From positions 744,001 through 808,000 of the forward strand of contig NZ_CP075175.1 in the NCBI RefSeq assembly GCF_021223605.1: DNA of 64,000 bases, read 5' to 3'. The notes beneath the pieces are model-generated. The model worked only from the letters and a program-made list of their open reading frames with translations. It was not told the DNA's origin and did not search any database. Source of the stretch: Paenibacillus sp. 481 (GTDB lineage Bacteria; Bacillota; Bacilli; Paenibacillales; Paenibacillaceae). A program made the position numbers and the translations under genes. Below are positions 17,159-25,658 of this stretch, piece by piece. Positions within the stretch are counted from its first letter, which is position 1; every line of letters starts with the position of its first letter.

Positions 17159-17317
17159 TAGAATGCTCCCCCTTAAACAATCCTTATCGGTTCGTGCAAC
17201 GAAAGCAAGCAATATGCTGCGACGATTGCCTTTGACATCCTTATCCTACCACAAAATTAATGGCAATGGTACTCCTTTCCATCCATTTTTCAGGCGATTC
17301 GATACGGAGAATAATTT

Positions 17318-17347
17318 TGTGCGTCCGTCCAAAAGCTACATATAAAG
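17318..17347 (+). promoter_or_regulatory. Candidate SigA promoter of the S8 protease gene
   Basis: TTGTGC, an 18-base spacer, then TATAAA, placing the start of transcription about 30 bases before the ATG at 17387. The -35 box is only a partial match. Confidence 0.45.
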
Positions 17348-17386
17348 CTGTCTTACAGAGCGAGTAGTAAATGAGGAGGAAGACCA

Positions 17387-19294
17387 ATGCATAATCGATC
17401 CATTGCATGGCTTGGCGTACTGGGAGTAACGATATTAGCCGTGCCTCTACTGTGGAATACAGGCAACAAATCATCGAACACGGCAGAACAACGTATGCAA
17501 TCAGATATGAAGATCAAACAGAACATTGTACAGCAAGATGTTGACGTAACAGGAAAGCTATTTGCACTGGATGTCCGCAAAGATTTAGAACAGGCAGTTG
17601 CAACTTTACACCAAGCTTCACCATCTGAAGCACAGCAAAAGGTAAGACAACTCATGCAGTTGCACCCACAATTCGTATATGTAGCGTGGTTAAATGAAAA
17701 AGAGGTACGGCAGTGGTCTTACGGCGAATTGCCAAAAGACGAGATGTGGCAAACAAATAAACAATTAAACAGTTTTGTGCAAAGTGCCAAGCTGCATATA
17801 AGCAAACGCGAGTCCTACGTATCTCCCGAACTGCTTATACGTGGCGAACGCCATATCGTGATGGGCATTCCAGCTTCTAACGCTAATGTCGGCTTAGTTG
17901 CCGTCATTAATCGGCATGTTGTGCAATCAGTGCGCAGCCACCAGCAAAAAAACTTACGACTCGTTCCATATCCGCCTGATTCGAAGTATCGAGTCAAGTC
18001 GGTAGACAGCAACACGATGCAAGATGTTCCTGTTCGTACGGGCGCAGATAATGAGGGCAAAAGTCATTATTATCAAAAAGAGATCGTTGTTCGTTTTCGC
18101 ACCGATCCTGACCGCAACCAGATGCAGCAAATCATGCGTGAGACCGGCTGCTCCGCTCCACGCAAACTTGGCAACACGTATCTTTTTCGTTCCAATTGGA
18201 TGAGTGCAGAGCAGATGCAGCAATATTTTGCACAGTTTAATCCACTCTACGCAGAGCCACATTATTTGTATATGACGAATGAGGAAAAAACAAGCTTGCG
18301 CGTGTTGTCTCCGACATCAAAGACGAAGGCTGCTCAAGCTGGTGAAGAGCCAAACGATCTATTTTACAAAAATTATCAATGGAATTTACCGATCATTCAT
18401 ACGAATGGTGGCTGGAATTTAACAAAAGGTAAGCAAAATGTCGTTGTAGCGGTCGTGGATACAGGTGTGGATTTGAAGCATGCCGATTTAAAAAATAAAC
18501 TGGTTAAAGGTTACAATGTATTTGACCCTGATAAACTGCCCCAAGATGACGTTGGGCACGGTACACACGTAGCCGGTATTATCGGAGCGACGGTCAACAA
18601 CGGTGAAGGTGTTGCTGGCATGACATGGTACAATCCGATCATGCCGATTAAGGCTCTAGATAGCAATGGGTCGGGCACATCGTATTCGGTAGCCGAAGGA
18701 ATTATTTGGGCCACGGATCATGGTGCTAAAGTAATTAATTTAAGCTTAGGCAACTATGCCGACGGCGCTTTTTTGCATGACGCAGTGAAATACGCGTTTG
18801 AGCGCGACGTGGTGCTCATCGCAGCAACTGGCAACGATAATACGCGCCGCCCTGGTTTCCCTGCCGCGTATCCCGAAGTATTCGCCGTATCCGCGACCGA
18901 CGAAAATAAGCAAAAAGCGTCATTTTCCAATTATGGTAGCTACGTTGATGTCGTCGCGCCAGGTGCAACGATCGCAAGCACGTATCCGAATAATCAGTAT
19001 GCGGCGCTTTCAGGAACGTCAATGGCCTGCCCACACGTATCCGCGCTTGCAGCGCTAATCCGCTCAGCGAACCCGAGTTTGCGTAATACCGAAATTTACG
19101 ACATCATGCGTGAAAGTGTAAATGACTTAGGCTCTCCAGGCAAAGATACGTTTTTTGGCTTTGGGCAAATTGATGTTGAGCGTGCCCTGAATATGGCGGA
19201 CCAACGTAAAACGTCTTTGTCTTTACATCCGCAAAATGTTGAGTCGAATTTAAACCGGATCGTGTCACGTTTTGTGCGGCAATCCGCTAAATAA
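17387..19294 (+). CDS. S8 subtilisin-like protease with a large N-terminal extension
   Basis: A 635-residue exported serine protease. One hydrophobic helix at about residues 6-24 serves as signal or anchor. Residues about 40-190 form an extension with VYVAWLNEKEVRQWSYG and HIVMGIPASNANVGLVAVINRHVV, reminiscent of a Cache/PDC-like sensor fold. Residues about 225-305 look like a fervidolysin-type prodomain (KEIVVRFRTDPDR). The catalytic domain has Asp in VVDTGVD near 359, His in GHGTHVAG near 392 and Ser in SGTSMACPH near 545, so the triad is intact. GAGGAGGA precedes the ATG. It is a lone plus-strand gene convergent with rnpB. The substrate is unknown. Confidence 0.88.
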   Translation: MHNRSIAWLGVLGVTILAVPLLWNTGNKSSNTAEQRMQSDMKIKQNIVQQDVDVTGKLFALDVRKDLEQAVATLHQASPSEAQQKVRQLMQLHPQFVYVAWLNEKEVRQWSYGELPKDEMWQTNKQLNSFVQSAKLHISKRESYVSPELLIRGERHIVMGIPASNANVGLVAVINRHVVQSVRSHQQKNLRLVPYPPDSKYRVKSVDSNTMQDVPVRTGADNEGKSHYYQKEIVVRFRTDPDRNQMQQIMRETGCSAPRKLGNTYLFRSNWMSAEQMQQYFAQFNPLYAEPHYLYMTNEEKTSLRVLSPTSKTKAAQAGEEPNDLFYKNYQWNLPIIHTNGGWNLTKGKQNVVVAVVDTGVDLKHADLKNKLVKGYNVFDPDKLPQDDVGHGTHVAGIIGATVNNGEGVAGMTWYNPIMPIKALDSNGSGTSYSVAEGIIWATDHGAKVINLSLGNYADGAFLHDAVKYAFERDVVLIAATGNDNTRRPGFPAAYPEVFAVSATDENKQKASFSNYGSYVDVVAPGATIASTYPNNQYAALSGTSMACPHVSALAALIRSANPSLRNTEIYDIMRESVNDLGSPGKDTFFGFGQIDVERALNMADQRKTSLSLHPQNVESNLNRIVSRFVRQSAK

Positions 19295-19300
19295 GCAATC

Positions 19301-19328
19301 AAAAAACCCGCAGGCGTGCCTGCGGGTT
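19301..19328. terminator. Shared terminator of the S8 protease gene and rnpB
   Basis: AACCCGCAGG, CGTG loop, CCTGCGGGTT: a perfect ten-pair GC-rich stem. The T run (TTTTTT) is on the minus strand, for rnpB; the plus side has only TTAATTAT. Confidence 0.85.
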
Positions 19329-19366
19329 AATTATATTCATGGCATTAAATGTTGTGTTGTAGCGAT

Positions 19367-19766
19367 GGAAAGCTTGCCATAAGCCGGGTTCTGTTCCGTT
19401 CGTGGTGTTACGGGTGCAACCCTTCCACTACTAGGTGACAATCATCTATCTACGCTGCGCATTGCTGGGCAGCTCCAGCGACCAACCCAGACGCACCTCG
19501 GGCTAAGGTTGCCCACAAGGGGCTGCGTCTCATTAGGTCTTGCTCCAGATGGGGTTTACCAGGAACGAGGTCACCAACGCTCCTCGTGGTCTCTTACACC
19601 ACGGTTCCACCCTTGCCTGTGCCGCACAAGGCGGCCATCGGCGGTCCATTTCTGTGGCACTATCCTTCAACTCGCGCTGACTGGACGTTATCCAGCATCC
19701 TGCCCTATGGAGCCCGGACTTTCCTCTCGTGACTTACGTCACCAGCGATTGTCTGTCAAACTTTCC
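19367..19766 (-). ncRNA. rnpB: RNase P RNA, class A (bacterial A-type)
   Basis: Read on the minus strand, the region contains the universal core GAGGAAAGTCCGGGCTCCAT, GGGCAGGATGCTGG, a GCCACAGAAA segment, CCGCCGATGGCC, GTAAACCCCATCTGGAGCAA and AGATAGATGATTGTC, and ends near CAGAACCCGGCTTA. The ends pair as P1: GGAAAGTTTGAC at the 5' end with GGCAAGCTTTCC at the 3' end, which sets the limits at about 19766 and 19367 (about 400 nt). The CCGGGCTCCATAGGGCAGG and AGAACCCGGCTTAT blocks are class A hallmarks rather than the B. subtilis class B form. This RNA is the catalytic part of tRNA 5' processing. It has its own promoter at 19780-19808 and terminator at 19301-19328. Confidence 0.95.
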
Positions 19767-19779
19767 GACAACATTCGTA

Positions 19780-19808
19780 AGTATACTAGGTTCTAGCCTG
19801 AAACTCAA
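19780..19808 (-). promoter_or_regulatory. SigA-type promoter of rnpB
   Basis: TTGAGT, a 17-base spacer, then TATACT on the minus strand, about 14 bases before the inferred 5' end of the mature RNA. The -35 box lies just after the nif3 stop codon. Confidence 0.75.
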
Positions 19809-19819
19809 CCATCAACTTT

Positions 19820-20935
19820 TTACACAAATTGAAACGGCTCTGTCGACAGCTCTGAAGCATGGAACGTTGTCCCTGTTCCATGCTTGTCATTTAACGACTG
19901 CAAACGTGAGGCAACGTCTTGCTTCATCATTTTCTCCGCATTGTGACCTGCATCAATAATCGCTAATCCAGCTGCCAATGCATCGTGCGCCGTATGATAA
20001 TCGATATCTCCGGTTACGAGCACATCAGCGCCTTGGAACAAAGCATGGCGCACATAACGGGCACCTGACCCACCCAATACCGCAACCTTGAGAACTTGTC
20101 TAGACAAATCGCCTACAACACGTACATGCGGCACTTCAAAGCGTTGCTTGACCTTATCGACCAATTGCTGAAGTGAAATTCCGCTGTCTAGTTTGCCGAT
20201 TCTGCCGAGGCCAAATGCTTTCCCCGGCATATCAAGCGGATATAAATCGTAAGCCACTTCCTCGTAAGGATGCGCTTTAAACATCGCTTGCAGTACACGA
20301 CTCTTAACCGATTTAGGCACAATCGTCTCGATTCGAACTTCCTCAACGTGCTCCAGCTTGCCTGCCGCACCGATAAAGGGCTGAGATCCTGCTTGAGGCA
20401 TAAATGTGCCTGTTCCATTCAGATTGAAGCTACAATGACTATAGTTGCCGATATGACCCGCTCCCGCGTTCAATACGGCAGCACGTACATGATCAGCATG
20501 CGTCTCAGGTACAAAGACGACAAGCTTCTGCAAAGGTTCGGTTTGCAACGTTTCAAGAGCTTTTGTCTCTGTTAAATCGAGACAAGCAGCCATTAAGTCG
20601 TTCATTCCACCTTCGGCGATGTCATAATTCGTATGTGTAATGTAGACAGCAATGTCGTGCTTAATTAGCTTTTCATACAATCTTCCGGCAACGGTATCGG
20701 TTTGCAAATGCGCCAACGGCCTAAAAATAATCGCATGATGAGCAATAATTAATTGTGCACCTAGGCGGATAGCTTCCTCGACTACCTCATCTGTAACGTC
20801 TAGCGCTACAAGAACTTTCTCAACCTGCTTGTTCAGTGTACCAAGCTGTAAGCCGATTTTATCGTCCGGTACAGCTAACGATTTAGGTGCCAGCTGCTCC
20901 ATCCACTGAATTATCGTTTGTCCTTTTGCAAACAT
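19820..20935 (-). CDS. yqfO: Nif3-like dinuclear metal centre protein YqfO
   Basis: A 371-residue NIF3 protein of the long bacterial form, in which a PII-like domain (about residues 130-230) is inserted between the two halves of the core. Metal ligands are visible in IIAHHAIIF near 64-72, THTNYD near 100, and GHNAEKM near the C-terminus. The family is suggested to hydrolyse or bind nucleotide-like substrates; the exact role is unsettled. It overlaps trmK by 25 bases, as in many Firmicutes, so the two are translationally coupled. The ATG at 20935 follows GGAGGCG. Confidence 0.92.
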   Translation of the reverse strand: MFAKGQTIIQWMEQLAPKSLAVPDDKIGLQLGTLNKQVEKVLVALDVTDEVVEEAIRLGAQLIIAHHAIIFRPLAHLQTDTVAGRLYEKLIKHDIAVYITHTNYDIAEGGMNDLMAACLDLTETKALETLQTEPLQKLVVFVPETHADHVRAAVLNAGAGHIGNYSHCSFNLNGTGTFMPQAGSQPFIGAAGKLEHVEEVRIETIVPKSVKSRVLQAMFKAHPYEEVAYDLYPLDMPGKAFGLGRIGKLDSGISLQQLVDKVKQRFEVPHVRVVGDLSRQVLKVAVLGGSGARYVRHALFQGADVLVTGDIDYHTAHDALAAGLAIIDAGHNAEKMMKQDVASRLQSLNDKHGTGTTFHASELSTEPFQFV

Positions 20936-21687
20936 TCGACAATCGCCTCCAGTTCCGCTTTTTTAGCTGCAAACAATGCGCGTCGCTCTGCCACTTCTTC
21001 CGCGTCAGTTTGTGCCATGGTGTGCAGAACACGCTCTTGCTTTTTAATTTCAGACTTCCACTTGGCCACAAAGACGTCTGTCGCTTCAACAGACAGCATC
21101 GGCCCTAACTTTAAGAGCCATTGCTCATCAAGCGTAATACCATTGCTCAACTTGCGCGGTGCATACAATTTCGCATCGGCTAAAGCTGCGTTCACATGAT
21201 CAGCATCGCTGCGTTCCGCATGCAGAATCTCATATATTTTTCCATCTTCTTCTAAAATATGCTCATGAATAAGCGCCCACCCATTGTCACGCAGCCATTG
21301 GCGAACGAGCTCCTCGCCTACATTCGGCTGTAGTACGAGACGGGACACGCCCGTAAGTTTGCTTTCATCCGCAGACAAAATCTGAACGATTAAGCTTCCA
21401 CCCATGCCGGCAATCGTTACGCAATCGATTTCACCGGGTTGAATGACTGCTAACCCGTTACCTTTACGTACATCAACCACTTGCTCTAAACGTGTTGCCC
21501 TTACTTGTCGGCGTGCCGCATCATATGGCCCTTGATTGACTTCACCTGCGACAGCAAATGGAACACGCTCCTGCTTCGCTAAAAATACAGGCAGCAACGC
21601 GTGGTCTGACCCAATGTCAGCCAAGCGACTGCCTTGCGGTACCAAGTCTGCAATGTATTGCAGACGGTTCGATAATTTAATATTCAC
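20911..21687 (-). CDS. trmK: tRNA (adenine22-N1)-methyltransferase TrmK
   Basis: 258 residues. The SAM-binding core is seen as LADIGSDHALLPVFL near residues 19-33, GEVNQGPYDAARRQV, and GIGMGGSLI-type motif IAGMGGSLIV. A C-terminal coiled-coil tail (KSEIKKQERVL, EEVAERRALFAAKKAELE) is typical of the YqfN/TrmK family, which makes m1A22 in tRNA-Ser and others. The start is a GTG at 21687 with AGGTGA nine bases upstream. It lies downstream of sigA but beyond the sigA terminator. Confidence 0.92.
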   Translation of the reverse strand: MNIKLSNRLQYIADLVPQGSRLADIGSDHALLPVFLAKQERVPFAVAGEVNQGPYDAARRQVRATRLEQVVDVRKGNGLAVIQPGEIDCVTIAGMGGSLIVQILSADESKLTGVSRLVLQPNVGEELVRQWLRDNGWALIHEHILEEDGKIYEILHAERSDADHVNAALADAKLYAPRKLSNGITLDEQWLLKLGPMLSVEATDVFVAKWKSEIKKQERVLHTMAQTDAEEVAERRALFAAKKAELEAIVECLQKDKR

Positions 21688-21890
21688 GAATCCCGTTCAC
21701 CTACTGTTAATAAATTCAGAACCTCATTTGCATTGTCAGTAAAAAAGCGGTAAAATAGGTTCCAACAACATAAATGAATCCATTATTGATAAATGGAGTA
21801 AATCAATTCCACTAAAGTTACGATTCATACGTGTCATACGTGCGCACACATAAACATTTTTATTCCTAAGTACTAAGCAATTGAAAGAAA

Positions 21891-21931
21891 AGACCTTGCT
21901 GAATGCGAATATCATACGCATCAGAAGGTCT
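21891..21931 (-). terminator. Terminator of the dnaG-sigA operon
   Basis: On the minus strand AGACCTT and TGATGCG pair with CGCATTCA and AAGGTCT (one internal bulge), then TTTTCTTTC. The rest of the 258-base gap up to trmK is AT-rich and shows no gene; it presumably holds the trmK promoter, which I could not place. Confidence 0.75.
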
Positions 21932-21945
21932 AACCGATTTACATG

Positions 21946-23070
21946 TTATTCAAGGAAATCTTTCAATCGCTTGCTGCGGCTCGGATGACGTAGCTTGCGA
22001 AGTGCTTTCGCCTCGATTTGACGAATACGTTCGCGCGTAACACCGAACACTTTGCCTACTTCCTCCAACGTACGAGTACGTCCATCATCAAGACCGAAAC
22101 GCAGACGAAGAACATTCTCTTCACGTTCTGTGAGCGTGTCCAGTACGTCTTCCAACTGCTCCTTCAATAGCTCATAAGCAGCTGCATCAGCAGGTGCCAG
22201 TGCTTCTTGATCCTCTATAAAGTCACCTAAGTGTGAATCGTCTTCTTCACCAATCGGAGTTTCCAACGATACCGGCTCTTGAGCAATCTTCATAATTTCA
22301 CGAACTTTTTCGACGCTGAGTTCCATTTCAGCTGCAATCTCTTCTGGGCTAGGTTCGCGCCCAAGCTCTTGCAATAACTGACGGGACACACGAATAAGTT
22401 TGTTAATCGTTTCAACCATATGGACCGGAATACGAATCGTACGCGCTTGGTCAGCGATCGCACGCGTTATGGCCTGTCTAATCCACCATGTTGCATACGT
22501 ACTAAATTTGAAGCCTTTGCTATGGTCGAACTTCTCAACCGCTTTAATGAGACCCATGTTGCCTTCTTGAATAAGATCAAGGAACAACATTCCGCGACCT
22601 ACATAACGCTTCGCAATCGATACTACGAGTCGCAAGTTTGCCTCTGCAAGGCGCTTCTTAGCTTCCTCGTCACCTCGTTCGATTCGCTCTGCAAGCTCAA
22701 TCTCTTCCTCTGCGGACAAGAGCGGAACACGGCCGATTTCTTTCAAGTACATACGCACAGGATCATTTATTTTGATTCCTGGCGGCAAAGAAAGATCATC
22801 GTCAAATTGGAAATCATCCGACTCATCTTCACGGTCGGTAGTACGGGCATTCATTTCATCATCCGTTACGTTTACAACTTCAATCCCTTGATCAGCAAGG
22901 TGTTCAAAGAACTCGTCCATTTGATCAGAGTCTTGGTCGAACGTTGACATTTTTTCGGCAATTTCTTTATAGCTTAGCGTACCTCGCTTTTTGCCGATTT
23001 CGATCAACTGGTCCTTTACTTGATCTAATGCTGTTTCAGTGTCGAGTCCAGTATGTTGATCATTCGCCAT
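21946..23070 (-). CDS. sigA: Primary sigma factor SigA (RpoD)
   Basis: A 374-residue housekeeping sigma factor. A short acidic region 1.1 is followed by region 1.2 ([20 protein letters not shown]), region 2 with [14 protein letters not shown] for -10 recognition, region 3 and region 4.2 with [14 protein letters not shown] for -35 binding. The length and lack of the long nonconserved insert are typical of Bacillales. GGGGGAAGGGAG precedes the ATG. It follows dnaG by 35 bases in the classic macromolecular synthesis operon. Confidence 0.98.
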   Translation of the reverse strand: MANDQHTGLDTETALDQVKDQLIEIGKKRGTLSYKEIAEKMSTFDQDSDQMDEFFEHLADQGIEVVNVTDDEMNARTTDREDESDDFQFDDDLSLPPGIKINDPVRMYLKEIGRVPLLSAEEEIELAERIERGDEEAKKRLAEANLRLVVSIAKRYVGRGMLFLDLIQEGNMGLIKAVEKFDHSKGFKFSTYATWWIRQAITRAIADQARTIRIPVHMVETINKLIRVSRQLLQELGREPSPEEIAAEMELSVEKVREIMKIAQEPVSLETPIGEEDDSHLGDFIEDQEALAPADAAAYELLKEQLEDVLDTLTEREENVLRLRFGLDDGRTRTLEEVGKVFGVTRERIRQIEAKALRKLRHPSRSKRLKDFLE

Positions 23071-23105
23071 CTTTCGACTCCCTTCCCCCTAGAAGTATCT
23101 CGTTG

Positions 23106-24935
23106 CTATCTCTTCAATTGCTGCTCTAGGGCTATAATTTCTTGTGCGATTTGCGCGGCGCGCAACACTTCTCCGGAACGTTCCGCTTTTAACATTTCTT
23201 CTCTTTTAAGCTCGATTTCTTGCTGTCGAGGCACTTTAAGGATTAGTTCGATATAGTCGTCCAATAAGCCGTTATCTTGATGAAGCGGTGCTTCATTCAT
23301 CGATATGGAAACTGCGACTTTCTCTAATCGTTCATCCTGCAAGGTGGCCATGTACCGACTGAAATCTGGTTCATTTCCTTGCGCATAATAGGCGTATAGA
23401 TAAGCAGCTAGTGCCGCATGATCATCTACATTAAATTGTTCACCAAGATTTCGCTCAACGTAATCAGCAACTTCTATATCTTGAAACATGATCGCAAGCA
23501 AGCTGCGTTCCGCATATACATAAGCTGGCCGTAACGTAGGCGGGGCAATATTACGTTTATCATTCCTAACATTATTCCACCAAATGTCCTGATTATCCCC
23601 GTTTGCGTTCACTTTTTGCAGCTTTTGTCGCGAATTCGCATATTCTTGCTTCAATGTATCTAACGATACATCTAACTGCTGCGCCAATTCCTTAAAATGC
23701 ATTTCCCTCTCTACAGGAGAAGCAAGCGGCGTAATAATTCGCATCGCTTCATCTTTATAGCGGCGTTTGCCATCATCTTCTAGCAGTATATGATTCCGGC
23801 GCATAGATATAAGTTTGAATTTTGTTGGCGTAACGGCGGCAGCAATAATCGCGTGGCGGAATCGTTCGGCACCGTGTGTCTTGATGTAATCGTCCGGATC
23901 CAATCGATCGGGCAGCATCGCTACAGCCACGTGTATGCCTGCTTGCTCCAATAACGTTATCGATTTCAAAGCAGCTGCTTGACCAGCGTCATCACCGTCG
24001 TAACATATCGTTACACTTTCGGCTAAGCGCTTCATATACGAAACGTGGTCAGTCGTCAGCGCAGTACCCATCGTAGCAACGCCATTGCACACCTCAGCAT
24101 TCCAAGCTTGAATCACATCCGCATACCCCTCAAACAACACAAGTTGCCCTGTCCGTTTAATATGAGGTCTAGCCTGATGCAAGTTATACAACAGCTTGGA
24201 TTTATCAAACACTATCGTTTGCGGTGAATTCAAATATTTCGGCTGACCTTCACCTAAAATTCGTCCGCCAAATGCGATAGTCCGACCGTTACGATCCCAT
24301 ATCGGAAACATGATACGGTCACGAAAACGATCGACGTATCCGCTGCCGTTCTGGCGCGCGGACACTAGTCCCCCTTGTTCCATTTGAGACAAGTCAAATT
24401 CACGCTTCGTCAACAGCTGTACAAGCGTGTCCCATTGCGGTGGTGCATATCCGATTTGGAATTGCTCAATTAATTTGTCATGAATGCCACGATTTCGCAA
24501 ATATGCAAGCGCAGCTTGCCCGTGAGCCGTATTCATGAGCACATAATGATACAGCTTTGCAGCGAGTTCATGACCTTCGATTATTCGATCCTTCGCTTGG
24601 CTGTGCGGACTTCGCTCTATTGGTTTATCCTCCCATGAAAATGGGATATCCGCCGCTTCTGCTAAGTGTTTAATCGCTTCCGGGTAAGAAAAACCTTCAA
24701 TATCCATAACAAAACGGATCACATTTCCGCTCGCACCGCAGCCATAGCAATGAAATATTTGCTTTTCAGGCGTCACTGTGAACGATGGTGTCTTCTCGGA
24801 ATGAAAAGGACATAACCCTTTTAAATACTTGCCTTGCTTTGACAGATGGACATATTGACCAACGACATCAGCTACATCGTTCCGCTTTAACACTTCATCC
24901 CTAAGTTCATCTGGGATTAGTCCGTGTCCACTCAT
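23106..24935 (-). CDS. dnaG: DNA primase DnaG
   Basis: A 609-residue primase that makes RNA primers at the replication fork. The N-terminal CHC2 zinc ribbon has C42, H45, C63 and C66. Next come the RNA-polymerase basic region (FGGRILGEGQPKYLNSP), the TOPRIM domain (LFEGYADVI, then CYDGDDAGQAA) and a helical C-terminal DnaB-interacting domain. GAAGGTGG lies ahead of the ATG at 24935. It is upstream of sigA and 39 bases after yqxD. Confidence 0.97.
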   Translation of the reverse strand: MSGHGLIPDELRDEVLKRNDVADVVGQYVHLSKQGKYLKGLCPFHSEKTPSFTVTPEKQIFHCYGCGASGNVIRFVMDIEGFSYPEAIKHLAEAADIPFSWEDKPIERSPHSQAKDRIIEGHELAAKLYHYVLMNTAHGQAALAYLRNRGIHDKLIEQFQIGYAPPQWDTLVQLLTKREFDLSQMEQGGLVSARQNGSGYVDRFRDRIMFPIWDRNGRTIAFGGRILGEGQPKYLNSPQTIVFDKSKLLYNLHQARPHIKRTGQLVLFEGYADVIQAWNAEVCNGVATMGTALTTDHVSYMKRLAESVTICYDGDDAGQAAALKSITLLEQAGIHVAVAMLPDRLDPDDYIKTHGAERFRHAIIAAAVTPTKFKLISMRRNHILLEDDGKRRYKDEAMRIITPLASPVEREMHFKELAQQLDVSLDTLKQEYANSRQKLQKVNANGDNQDIWWNNVRNDKRNIAPPTLRPAYVYAERSLLAIMFQDIEVADYVERNLGEQFNVDDHAALAAYLYAYYAQGNEPDFSRYMATLQDERLEKVAVSISMNEAPLHQDNGLLDDYIELILKVPRQQEIELKREEMLKAERSGEVLRAAQIAQEIIALEQQLKR

Positions 24936-24974
24936 CGCCTAAACCACCTTCATCAAACACGTAATACTTATTCG

Positions 24975-25460
24975 CTATGTGCGTAATTTCTCCTGCTTAC
25001 GGAGCAGAACTTGTGTCAATTTTTGTTGGAAATGCTCTCTATCGCTCACAGTCATGGCGCGCGGCCCTTTTGTCCGCAGCCCTGCCCTCCGAGCTTTGCT
25101 TGAGTAATACCGACGATCCAAATGTTCTTCCACATTACCACTCGTTAATTCAAAGCCACGTGCCGTAATGACGGCGGCTCCTTTCGGCAAACAGAGCGCA
25201 GCCAATCCGTAGTCACCTGTTACTACTACGTCGCTCGATCGCGTTACATTGGCTATATACATATCTGCTGCTTGTGAACTTTGGTCTACATAGACATTTG
25301 ATACATGCTGTTCCTGACCTTGCAAGTCATGGGAAAAGGCGGCATACGAAGCGACAAACAGCACTTCAGCATGAAGCTTTCGCGCAATTGCGACAATTTC
25401 TTGTTTGACAGGACAAGCATCGGCATCGACAACAATGCGAAGATTGGAAGACAATAACAT
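24975..25460 (-). CDS. yqxD: YaiI/YqxD family (DUF188) protein
   Basis: 161 residues matching the DUF188/UPF0178 family: VVDADACPVK near residues 11-20, DYGLAALCLPKGA, and a C-terminal TKGPRAMTVSDREHF. The acidic residues resemble a PIN-like nuclease site, but no activity is established. The ATG at 25460 has only a weak GGTGA directly before it; a TTG two codons later has better spacing, so the exact start is uncertain. It leads the yqxD-dnaG-sigA transcript. Confidence 0.9.
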   Translation of the reverse strand: MLLSSNLRIVVDADACPVKQEIVAIARKLHAEVLFVASYAAFSHDLQGQEQHVSNVYVDQSSQAADMYIANVTRSSDVVVTGDYGLAALCLPKGAAVITARGFELTSGNVEEHLDRRYYSSKARRAGLRTKGPRAMTVSDREHFQQKLTQVLLRKQEKLRT

Positions 25461-25494
25461 TCACCATTTTCTGAAAGCTTATGAAAGTATCTAC

Positions 25495-25523
25495 TTGACT
25501 GGTATTTGTACCGTTTATATTAT
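25495..25523 (+). promoter_or_regulatory. Orphan SigA-like promoter facing the 3' end of glyS
   Basis: TTGACT, a 17-base spacer, TATTAT, on the plus strand. No plus-strand gene follows, so it would drive an RNA antisense to the glyS 3' region, starting near 25530. Confidence 0.45.
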
Positions 25524-25604
25524 ATACGCTGCTGCATTTAAAATTCCTGCTTGCTTGGACGTGTTTTTTGTGCAACATTATCAATTTTTGTCGAAAATAA
25601 AGAA

Positions 25605-25646
25605 AAAATCGCGGAACATGTCGAAAACCTTCTCTACATGTTCCGC
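25605..25646 (-). terminator. Terminator of the glyQS operon
   Basis: On the minus strand GCGGAACATGT pairs with ACATGTTCCGC over a 14-base loop, then GATTTTTTC. It begins 12 bases beyond the glyS stop codon. Confidence 0.85.
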
Positions 25647-25658
25647 TATTATCAAATG

